Positions 10,903 through 20,549 of a stretch of DNA of 64,000 nt are shown piece after piece. Below the pieces are notes generated by a model. The model made no database searches, was not told the origin of the DNA, and was given only the letters and a program-made list of their open reading frames with translations. The position numbers and the translations under genes were made by a program. Each line of letters begins with the position of its first letter. The first letter of the stretch is position 1. Where the stretch lies: NCBI RefSeq assembly GCF_000143535.2, contig NC_037323.1, positions 1,984,001 to 2,048,000 of the forward strand, written 5' to 3'. The stretch is from Botrytis cinerea B05.10 (lineage: Eukaryota > Ascomycota > Leotiomycetes > Helotiales > Sclerotiniaceae).

Positions 10903-12499
10903 TCACACCCCTGGTACAGTCCCATCTCCCCAACTCTTCCTCAAAGTCTTCCCCTCTCTGACCATCTTCGCAATCTCCTTTCCCACCAACTCTTTCGCCT
11001 GGCTACCCATATTAAAATCATCCCAGAAAAGGTATTCGTCCGGTTGTTCACAGACAAGTAATCCATTAATATCCGGTAATGACTTCGTATCTTTCATTTC
11101 TCCTCTCTTTTCATTTCCCTTGTTGATTTTGCCCGATTTTCGCTTCTCTCCGGGTCCTCTTTTCTTGCTTTCTCCGTCATCTCCTGCTCGTACACAAGGA
11201 TCATATACGGAGATGTATGGACTTTCTTTTGTGCCCAGTCCACTCGCATCAGATAATCCTTCATCTTCCAATTGATGTTCGATAATAATTTCCGTGAGGA
11301 ATCTATTCAAATCATAATAATAGATATCTTTTTGTGGTGGAGGGATATCTGGTTTACTTTCCGCCTCAACATCGCCTTCTGACTCTCGCTTTCCTTGTGA
11401 TTGCGATTGTTGATCATTCTGGTCAGATGTTTCTGGAACCGCATCTCCCGATACTTGTTCTTCTGGTGCTGGTTCAGCCCATTCGGAAGTAGTGGTAGCT
11501 TCTGGCGTACTAGCAAACCAAGGTTTGATAAAGTTTTCCACACTATTATCCCAGTCTCTCACCAATGAAATAGCATTCTTTTGGTTTTCCGCCACAGAAC
11601 TAGGCTTTAATGGAATAGGCCTTTGACTCAACCAACCAGGCAACATGGTAGGATCGAAAAGTTTTTGAATAACAATTCTAAATTGGGGTTTGGCCACAAC
11701 ATGGGAGTCATTATGTGGTTTAACGATTACATGAGTAGCCTCCAAATTTTCCCTATGATGTGCGTATAAATTATCGAGTTGCGCGAATATTTCTGCAACA
11801 GCTTTATTTTGGGCCTCTTGAGCTTTGGTATAATCGAGAGATGCGTAGTGCCATATATCCCATGTGCCAAATGAGACGACGAAGATGGTTTCCCTGAGTT
11901 TCTTTTTTGGCAGAGGCAGGGCGATGAAGGATTTTACTTGAGCTTCGAGATCGGGGAGCATAGATTCGGCGGTTATTTTGGTTTCGTTATTATTTTGACC
12001 TGCGGTGTCTTCGATGGAAGAAAGATAGACTTTATTGGATGCAAAAGCACCAGTGGGTGGTGACGATGGGTATGAAGACGAGGGTTGAGAAACTGCGAGA
12101 TTGATCTTTGAAGTACACGAGAGCTGAAAACAATCAATTAGTAAATGTGCCATCAATCGATCAAACCCATCAATCAACAGTCAGAAAGCAAAAACATACC
12201 TCTTCGCAAAGAACTTCCGTCCAGCTTCTACCCTTTCCATCCTCATTCTCTTCAACCGTATCATCAACCCAGCTATCTCCAAAAATGACCAATCTCACAC
12301 CAGCTTCTTCCCCATCCCCTCCATCATCCCCACTTGCCCAATCCCACAATCCATCCGTCACATCATTGATACTCGTCCCTCCTATCTCAATCTTCCTCAA
12401 ATGCTCGGTATATCTCGATTGAGGCAACAAAGCCAAGATGGTCATTAGCGAAAGAACCATCGCAAACACCGACGCACCCAATCTTGTAAAGGCGCGCAT
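10903..12499 (-). CDS. SGNH/GDSL-like hydrolase-fold protein, two exons
   Basis: Exon 1 is 12499-12200 and exon 2 is 12123-10903. The 76-nt intron (donor GTATGT, acceptor TTTTCAG) joins in phase 0 and gives 506 residues. An N-terminal hydrophobic segment (FAMVLSLMTILALL, residues 12-25) is a signal peptide or signal anchor. Block I of the SGNH fold is clear at residues 73-80 (FGDSWVDD, nucleophile Ser 76), and a block III-like GTWD lies at 186-189, where the family often has GxND. Near the C-terminus, LFWDDFNMGSQ sits where a family WDxxHP would be expected, but the His position appears to be Asn. The middle is unusually acidic and Ser/Gln-rich. It is probably a secretory-pathway esterase-like protein, with catalysis in doubt if the His is truly absent. 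Confidence 0.65.
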
Positions 12500-13196
12500 T
12501 GTCGCAAGTGTAAATTACCAAAACCCCGGGTGAAGCCAATCGTCTCTCTCCTCCCGTCCCCTTCTACCGCAAGCACAACCTGCGAAAATACAAGAAACGA
12601 GAATCAAGTACTCGCGAATACACAGAGTTTTCGTATTTCTGATAGAATTCAGCCTTGTTAACTTTGTTCCTGAAAGTGGTAGGATTATGATGCTGCCAAG
12701 AATGCCGGCGTTGCGTATGCCAAGCGCGGATGTGTTATCTCTCTTTTGGAATGTGCAATGGTGAAAGTGTATAAATAAATAAATAAATAAATATACTTTA
12801 GGAATCTCGCGCCTCTCTTCTCGTTAGATATAAAGAAAAGAAGGAAGAAACATCAATCGAGCAGATGAGCATATGAGAATGGCAAAGTACCGATTGCACC
12901 GCACCAATAAATACGAAGAAGAAGAACAAAACTTGCTGACGACAGAAGAAGATACGAGGCGTGGACAGGAAAAGAGGAAGGATAAATTAAAACAGTAAAG
13001 CAGTCCAATGTAAAGAAAGTCGAAAGTAGAAAAGATAATCCAAGCAAGATCAGAGTACGAATCATACCTACGAATCAACTGGGAACTAATAACTGGGTAA
13101 TCATAATCATAAGAGAATGTAAGATCTTAGCATTTAATTTGGTAGCCCTACGTATACCAGACCTCCAGCCAAAGTTCCCCCATGTGTACCATCCAG

Positions 13197-13302
13197 CGCC
13201 TCGCATACATCCATACATACATACATACATAGTTACTTACTTACTTACATCCATCCATCCATCCATCCATCCATCCATCCATCCATCCATCCATCCATCC
13301 AT
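13197..13302. repeat. Compound microsatellite (CATA)n, (TTAC)n, (CATC)n
   Basis: Successive blocks of CATA/ATAC, TTAC and about 14 copies of CATC. These translate in reverse to an artefactual MDGW-repeat frame. Confidence 0.9.
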
Positions 13303-13716
13303 ACATTCACACAAATAATCCAGAGCGAGAACAGCCCGGCCACTGCATAGCCCATCACATCAAACATCCCAATGGCCCATAACCCATGAGCGTGCATCGA
13401 CACGCAACCAGGACTCGTAAGCTTTTTCTCTTGGTGCAACGGTTAAGCGGATCTGAATGATGTGCCCCTGTCTATTTCTGGGTGGCACGGTGGGAAGAGA
13501 AAGTTTAAAAAGTTAAAAATAATAAACCGTGGGTGAATCATTAGATGGGCGAGATGGGCGAGATGGACGGGATGGAAACGTCTGGATTCATGGAGTACAT
13601 AACATAATACAATAGCATATAACATAACATAACATAACATAGCATAATATAACTTAATATAATAAATGAATAGACAAGGGATAGATAGTAGTTAGATATT
13701 CTTGATGACACTCCGT

Positions 13717-13748
13717 TGGCCCTCCGGGGGCCACTGCCGTGGAGGCAG
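13717..13748. other. GC-rich double-hairpin element
   Basis: Two adjacent perfect hairpins in otherwise AT-rich DNA: TGGCCC (13717-13722) pairs with GGGCCA (13728-13733), and CTGCC (13734-13738) pairs with GGCAG (13744-13748), with no gap between the hairpins. The plan resembles the GC-rich double-hairpin elements and GC clusters of fungal mitochondrial DNA, but the setting here appears nuclear. Confidence 0.55.
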
Positions 13749-15328
13749 ACTAAAGAAGGATAACTTCATTCATTCTTTTATGTCGATGCGTAGGTATGTG
13801 TGTCTTATTTATGAATAAACATAAGTTAGTTATCCAAATATAAATGCCCATCAATAAACATAAATGAACATAAATACCAACCTACCAACCTCCTTAGGTA
13901 ACACATATGCAAGTCATACTTGTCAAGTTACAATAAACCTGGAACTGAATCTCAGAATGAATGTTCTCTGTGTACTCGCCAGGAAAAGTGACGATGATCA
14001 ACCTTGGCAATTATCCGAAGACCCGATGGCTGGAGGATGGTAATGTGCTTTGCCGGGTAATTTCCGCATAATTTTCTTTTGCTTCATGTTGTTAACATCA
14101 ACACAATAATAATAGTATGAGCTATATCAATTGTGAGAAACATTATTTATATGTGTATTTATATGTGATTTCATAGCCTCATCATTAACTACCTCACTAC
14201 ATTATCAATCTTTGAAACTCATACAAATCAATTTATATTCATACATACATACATACATACATATAAAAATACTACTAGTAAACGTCACACAGCAGATCAA
14301 TTCCTTGAGAATACGACCCTCTCCCCTCTTTCACATATCCGCATACAAATTCACTCAAACCCATCTCACCAAATCACCACCACCACTACTACTATAAGCA
14401 AAATAACCACATACTCTATACCTATACAATAAATACAAATCGCTAATATTCAAGTATGATGAATGTATAATATATGATTCTACAAAAGATAAAAGATAAT
14501 ATAATATCCAAATCCAGTCAGACTGCACACCCCCCCTCCCCCCCCCAAAGTCTATATATATGTATAAGAAACTAAGCATGTACTCAAGAAAGAAAGAAAG
14601 AAAGAAACCAATCAATACACATCCCCTCCCCCCCTACCTTTCTAGACGCCCTCCATCCCTCCACCCCTCCATCCCTTCATTCATCCATCACGTCTTCCCT
14701 TCCCTCCCGCGCGTACCTGAAACCCCATCCCATCCCCTCGCCTCCCCCAAGATAACACAAGTATCACTACCTACTGTATATAACAGAACACCGAGAAGAA
14801 AATTATAACCAACAAAGCTAAAAATAAAAATAAAAATAAAAATAAAGATATTCAATCCAAGCCAATCCAATCCAATCCCGTCTCGAAATTTAACACTCAC
14901 TCACTAATCTACTCACTAACCTACTAGTAGTATTCATCATCCCTCTTCCCAACCAACCAACCAACCAGCCAATCAACGCCCACCCTCACCCAGATTCAAA
15001 CACTAGAACCTCTTTAAAACACAACTAAAACCCATCTTGTTGCAAAGTCCATCTCATCTCATCTCCTCTCCTCATCTCACCCTACCCCATCCCATCCCAT
15101 CTCGTCTTGAACCGACTCAACTCATCTCAACTCAAATGGAATAAAATAGAATAAATCTATCTATCTATCAATCAAGTGATCGACCTATCAATTCTAGATC
15201 TTCTTATAGATGGATCATGAATGGATGGATGGTGGGAGGTACATCACGTGCTCTATCAATATCATCTAGTAGGTATATGTTATGAATGCTAGATACCTGT
15301 ATTCGATATAAGATTTTGAAATCTGAAA

Positions 15329-15361
15329 TGAGATGAGATGAGATGAGATGAGATGAGATAA
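15329..15361. repeat. 5-bp tandem repeat (GAGAT)n
   Basis: Six near-perfect copies of GAGAT (ATGAG). Confidence 0.85.
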
Positions 15362-15812
15362 GACGAGACTTGAGACATCGAGGTATTGAGGATGAGAATA
15401 TGGAGATATAAAGAATGAAAGAAATGAAAAATGAAGATAGAAAATGAAATTGTCAGTTCTACCTACATCATACCTAATCACGAGAAGTACTACAATCACC
15501 CCCAACTCAACTCTCTCTCGAATTCCCATTCCGCAGTGAGTGTCTAATTAATCTAAATCCTCTCTACGTAGGTAATCATTTCCACCCAACTGGTGAACCA
15601 ACCATAGCGATGGTGCGCGCCCAAAAACGTGACGTGAAAGTCACGTGAGTATATTATTTTGATATGTATCTTATCGTTTCGCCTCCTGTAGCTGTAGACT
15701 ACCTCTATATTATATATATATATTTTTTTGCTTCAGATGTGCCCCCTTATCTCACTATCACTATTACTATATAGTAATTCATCTCATTAATATACTATGT
15801 ATGAATGACTAT

Positions 15813-15818
<6 letters not shown>

Positions 15819-15847
<29 letters not shown>

Positions 15848-16012
15848 GTATACATGTAAAGACTTTTCTTAATTACATGAATTCTTTTATTTTCTACTCT
15901 TTTTTAATATGTATTTTTTTTTTTTTTTTTCACTTTTGAATTTAGATTTCGATTAGGATTAGGATAGCGAATTCTATATTTGAAGTTAATAATATATATA
16001 TATATATATATT
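15819..16012. repeat. TA-dinucleotide tracts and poly-T run
   Basis: A TA run at about 15822-15850, a poly-T run at about 15916-15930 and a second TA run at about 15990-16010. The 16060-16105 stretch continues with TAGTYACC-type octamer repeats. Confidence 0.85.
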
Positions 16013-16336
16013 CTACGAGTCTACTTTCTTGATTGTGAATGGTTTCTCTGATTGTTTGGTTATTTAGTTATTTAGTCACCTAGTCACCTAGTCACCTAGT
16101 TACTTATAGAAATATATATTATAATATACTGACCTACCTCTCTAAGTTCATCCCCAAATCCATCCATCAACTCCTCAACTCCTTCCTCCCTCCCTCCCCC
16201 CCTCTCTATCCCTCTATCCCTCTATCCCTCTCTCCCTCCCTCTATCCCTCCGTCCCCCATCCACCCCCCAACCAATACAAATACAAACACGAAAACCAAA
16301 AACCAAAAACCAAAAATCAAACAATAAATAAGTAAT

Positions 16337-16377
16337 GGGGGCAAGCCCCCAAACCCCCCATGCTCGCTACGCTCGAA
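16337..16377. other. GC-rich hairpin element
   Basis: GGGGGC (16337-16342) faces GCCCCC (16345-16350) across two bases. An A3C6 run and the CG-rich segment GCTCGCTACGCTCG (16362-16375) follow. It stands out against AT- and CT-rich surroundings and resembles the mobile GC clusters of organelle genomes. It is the second such island in the same spacer. Confidence 0.45.
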
Positions 16378-16858
16378 GTTTAGGATAGGGTATTGTATAT
16401 GTGTATTAGGAGGAACTGACCAATCGTCTAACTGACTATATGAGTGACTGACTGACTGACTAGCTGACTATATGGCATATGGCATGTACTCTTTCCCTTC
16501 TCTTTCCCCTCTCTCCTCTTATAAGTCAGAAGTCACAAGTCACAAGTCACAAGAGAAGACATAATCATCATCATAGTGATATTGAATCCTATTGATACCT
16601 AGCTACCCACATACCCAAGCCCAAGCTCAAGCAGAGCAAATGTCATCTTTCACCTACAAAACAAAAAGCATACATATATAAATACATTATATGCTTGTAT
16701 CCATAGCCGTAGGTACAATGAAAAAAAAAAAGTATCCTCCTACAAAACAAAAATGTTCTTTTTTGAGATCCCCTACACCACACCTAAGAAAAGAGACGAA
16801 TCAAAAACTCCAAACCATGCAAACGCCCAAGATGCATTGATCAGTCAAATTCTCTTGA

Positions 16859-18061
16859 TTATCTTCTATTTTGGAAACGATTGCCTGTTAATTTTTGCAT
16901 CTTGGATCGTGGTGGTCCTTGTTCAGCATCATCACTTTCATCCTCTTCTCCTTGCTCGTCAATATCATCATGATCAACTTCATCCTCATCTCCAGAATCC
17001 GCATCAGTTTCCTCAGCCTCATCATCTATTAAATCATCCTCACTATCTTCTTCCTCTTCATCAGATTCCGCCACCAAACCATTAAGCATTTCCTCTTCAA
17101 TTTCAGAATCCGAAATATCTTCGAGATCTCCATTCTTGGCAAGTCTTTGTGGTAATCCATTCACAATAACTTCCTCCTCGTCATCACTTTGACCTTCAAC
17201 GTAGATGACACCCTCATCATTATCCTCACTATCCAATCCTGATCGGTTTTGCATGCCTCGTCGTAATTCGATTTGTGCGTCCAACATATCCAATTTTCCC
17301 TTTAAAGATAAAAGATGTTGTAAGGCTTTTGATCTCTCATCGAGAACTCTGTTTACTTCGGACAACTTCTTGATGAGGCCTCTTTGAGTTGCCAAGTAGC
17401 CACCATGTGTAACCATTGACCATTGAACCCAAACCATCAGACTACCAGCTCTACCAGGTCTTCTGTGTAATCTTTCTGCCAACTTTTGTAACAAGATTGC
17501 GGCGAGAGGAGAATCGAGTCTTTGAATTGTAGCTCTAATCGTACCAAGATCCGTAGTATGTAAGCAGGATTCCAATAAGGCGACATCGTTTGTCTTGAGT
17601 GCTTGAGTAAGAACTGTTCCGAGGGATGCGCCAGATGGAGCCTGAATTGAATTTTGAGGGTACGAGAGGGTTTGAGATTTAGAATCTTCGAAAGCGGCGG
17701 CAACATCGATAGGTTCTGAGGCGTTTGCTCGAACGAGATCTCCGAATGTTGGTTCTCCATCTTCCTCGGCAGCTTCAGCTCCTTCATCTCCCATTGTCAC
17801 ATCTGCGTTGACATTGCCATCTTCCACATCACTTCCATCCTCCTCAACTTCTTCCATGTCATCGTCACTTTGTTCTTCCTCGTCGCTGGATATTTCGACC
17901 ACTTCGCTCTTCTTCGCTCCATTTGTCTTGACTTTGCTTGCGGTTCCTCCACCCGACACCACAGTTTTCGATTCATCCAAGTGAGCAGTTCCCAATGATT
18001 TCGCACCTTGCTTAACCATGGGTTGACCAAGCTTGGTCGGGAGCTTTCTCTTGGTTGACAT
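16859..18061 (-). CDS. UTP5: U3 snoRNP / SSU processome subunit Utp5-like
   Basis: The 400-residue single-exon frame uses the ATG at 18059-18061 (context ATCAAAATGTC). An in-frame extension further upstream is judged to be leader. The order is: basic N-terminus (MSTKRKLPTK), acidic stretch, a Utp12-type helical domain at about residues 150-275 (contains ALLESCLHTTDLGTI, AILLQKLAERLHRRP, SLMVWVQWSMVTHGGYL), and a long Asp/Glu-rich C-terminus ending in basic residues. In yeast the Utp12 domain of Utp5 joins the t-UTP/UtpA complex, which binds nascent pre-rRNA in the nucleolus for 18S maturation. This protein has the C-terminal domain without the WD40 part of animal WDR43; I believe this is usual for filamentous fungi. 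Divergent from the bromodomain gene, with a CACGTG box upstream. Confidence 0.85.
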   Translation of the reverse strand: MSTKRKLPTKLGQPMVKQGAKSLGTAHLDESKTVVSGGGTASKVKTNGAKKSEVVEISSDEEEQSDDDMEEVEEDGSDVEDGNVNADVTMGDEGAEAAEEDGEPTFGDLVRANASEPIDVAAAFEDSKSQTLSYPQNSIQAPSGASLGTVLTQALKTNDVALLESCLHTTDLGTIRATIQRLDSPLAAILLQKLAERLHRRPGRAGSLMVWVQWSMVTHGGYLATQRGLIKKLSEVNRVLDERSKALQHLLSLKGKLDMLDAQIELRRGMQNRSGLDSEDNDEGVIYVEGQSDDEEEVIVNGLPQRLAKNGDLEDISDSEIEEEMLNGLVAESDEEEEDSEDDLIDDEAEETDADSGDEDEVDHDDIDEQGEEDESDDAEQGPPRSKMQKLTGNRFQNRR

Positions 18062-18363
18062 TTTGATTGATTGTTGGTTGTGCGACGTACGCAAGAGGTG
18101 GAATGTGAAGACGACGAAAATTAGGTAGGCTAGGTCGAATTGAGGAATCGGCGGACAATCAATGAACAATCTTCCGAAAGAGAATGAATTGAATTAGTCG
18201 AATGTGAATGGAGTGTGGTGAGGCAATTGAGATGGTACGAAACCCACACAATAGACTTTCAAACGGTGGTGGTGCTGAATGAGTTGAGGTGTAATCTCTA
18301 CCATTGAAGCTATCAAACCAAAACTTCACGAAACTTTTTTCCACCCAAGATAGAAAAAATAAA

Positions 18364-18376
18364 TCGCGATCACGTG
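18364..18376. promoter_or_regulatory. TCGCGA next to TCACGTG, candidate UTP5 promoter element
   Basis: Palindrome TCGCGA (18364-18369) runs directly into TCACGTGC, an E-box CACGTG at 18371-18376, about 310 bp upstream of the UTP5 start. CACGTG is the core bound by Cbf1/Pho4-type bHLH factors and is frequent upstream of fungal ribosome-biogenesis genes. Function here is inferred from position only. Confidence 0.35.
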
Positions 18377-18860
18377 CGGTGGCTGTCGTGAGCAATAAAG
18401 GGTCGGTGCGGAGCAGATGCGGTGGATCCGAGAATGGAAATGTGGCTTAATTGGGCTGTTGACGCTGCAGTGATTGGTCCAATGCACCGGCCTCTGGTGT
18501 CTCGATCCACTTTAGCCTTTGATGATCCCTGCCGAGCCTTCCCTTTCCTTACTTGGGGTGGGGCTGAGGGAGCAGAGGGGGCGCTGTGATTGGTGAATAT
18601 GAGGCAGCCTGCAGATGGAGCACCAGGTGTTGAGAAGTCGACTAGCGGTGCATTAGGTTTAGTTTCGTGGTCATCACTTGCTATCGTTTAAATATGTGAA
18701 TCGTATGTCCCCCCGAAAGTTCTCGTCTTGCAACCAAATTTTTTAAAGGTTGATTTGCGACAGCCTTCCCATTCGTCCACCGCGACTGAAGAGCACCGAC
18801 CACCCCTCACTCTGAACTCACTCCAAATACACCTCGCCTCCTCATCTTACTTGCTTTGTC

Positions 18861-18930
18861 TCCTTGACCGCCCTTGACCGCACTTGACCGCACTTGACCG
18901 CACTTGACCGCACTTGACCGCACTTGACCG
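18861..18930. repeat. 10-bp tandem repeat (CACTTGACCG)n
   Basis: Seven exactly spaced decamers; the first two are variants (TCCTTGACCG, CCCTTGACCG) and the last five are identical. The 10-bp period matches one helical turn, so the TTGACCG core faces the same side of the helix in each copy. Confidence 0.9.
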
Positions 18931-20549
18931 CGCCTCACCACGCACATGCACATGACCTTCATCGCGAAACCAGAAAGCCGATAACGATTTTCCTTATCGA
19001 TTGAACATCAACAAACGCACCGCGCTCCCCAATATAATTCATTCTTCACTTGTATTATTGTGATTCGAGTGTGTTATTTATTTCGATTTTGTTTGGTCCT
19101 CTTTTAATCCTTTCTCGTGTCTCGTTTACCCCGTCTTGTTCTTCACGTTCTCCCCGACCAGAGAAAAGGAAAAGATCCATCGCAAAAGGTTAAAGGTTAA
19201 TAGTTCTCTCTTCTCTTCTCTTCTCCTCTCCCCCCCTTCCCCCTCCCCTCTCTTCCCCCCTCTCGTTCCCCTTTCCTTTCTTTGGTAGTGTGAATCGCGC
19301 AAAGGAAAGGAAAAACGTGGTTGCCGAGAACGACCGGGGTTTCTTGGTCCTTTGTGGTTGGCTGCGCGCATCGGACCAACTGGGCACGACGAAAACGATT
19401 TCCGTTCACTTGTTCATCAATGAATGAACCACCATTTTGGAGAGTCAAAAGATCCAGAGACTCGTGTCAAAACTCGCGCAGAATACGACGCGGTACTCTT
19501 TCATCGATTCAGGTTTTAATTATCAATTATCAATAACCTGTACGTGAAGTTGTATGTGAAGCTGCACCCACCCACCCTCTAGATCAGCGCTAGATTGGTC
19601 TTGTTTACCATCTCGATTTTTGGGGGGAGGTCTCTTTCGCTAGTTGTACCTTGTCTTGTCACCACCAAGTCGCGTCGCGCTTCAACACCCTCATCCACTC
19701 TCTCATTCTCTCGTGTCGATATAATTTCAATCTCTACATTGCAACTACCAATTCGCATCACCATTGACGATTCACTGGTTTCGCCATATTTCCAATCGAG
19801 ATCCACAGAGCAAAACACCAACGGGAATTCTGAATGAAAGTCGCGTGTTCTTCGATCAAAACAACAGCACAAAAAGAGAGAGCCGCATCGACAACTTCTA
19901 GCTTTCCACCCACCAGCATCCCAACAAAACAAAACAATTCCTGTTTCGCGCTTATACCTTTTCAATCAACCAATTCCATTGCTTGCTTTTAAACGGTGGC
20001 AACCGAGAGTGCAAGTGGCCAAATATCGAGCGAACCCTTGAACCTGTACCTTCCTTGCCTTTTGAAATCGTAAGGCTGCAACTCAAATTCTTTGTCGCAT
20101 GTCGACGAGGCTGCGCCGAGGATTAAAATAAAGGCAGGTCTAGGAGGAGCATTCACATATCCCGCCACCTTACCTCGACACCTGCAAACATTATTCTATA
20201 CTATCTTGTTGCTTGGCGCACTTCAATTTTGAAATCAATACACTGCTCTCTTTCTTCTCATTCACTACATTGAGGTCGCGTGTTCTTCCGGGCGCAATCT
20301 AACTAATTTACTCAACAGTATTCTCAGGCAACTTAAATATTCCCTCGTCGCAACAAATCCATCCATCTTACAATCAAAAACCAAACCTATCCGAAATCAT
20401 ACAAGTTTTTCAGGAACCAACCGATACATTCGATCTTGTCGCATTGCTTTCTTTTCCATCTCTTCAACTTCAAATACTAGCCCAGAGCTATCTTTTTGTC
20501 AATTTTGTCGCAAGCAATACCTCTGTGAATAGAGGATCTCTGTCTGTTG

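Larger units (their letters stand above)
12500..16858. other. Gene-free 4.3-kb low-complexity region
   Basis: No coding sequence could be supported. Short frames arise from microsatellites (for example runs of YIHTYIH or MDGWMDGW). It holds the upstream region of the SGNH-like gene, dense simple repeats (ATCC, CATA, AACAT, GAAA, GAGAT, TA, poly-T), C/T-rich blocks and two GC-rich hairpin elements listed separately. A CACGTG palindrome occurs near 15246, and a compact inverted arrangement of GTGAC / GTCAC around CACGTG occurs near 15628-15648. Confidence 0.6.
18062..20549. other. Divergent intergenic region between UTP5 and the bromodomain gene
   Basis: About 2.5 kb shared upstream region. 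It holds the UTP5 promoter side (see E-box), a 10-bp tandem repeat, a long C/T-rich stretch (19200-19290) and a long probable 5' leader of the bromodomain gene. Frames of 60-130 codons here lack domains. Confidence 0.55.

Noticed and set aside
10756..11275. Plus-strand frames overlapping the SGNH-like gene
   Set aside because: Antisense shadows of a better-supported spliced gene; Pro/Ser/His-rich composition without a domain.
13245..13439. Minus-strand frame with MDGW repeats
   Set aside because: Artefact of the CATC microsatellite in a gene-free region.
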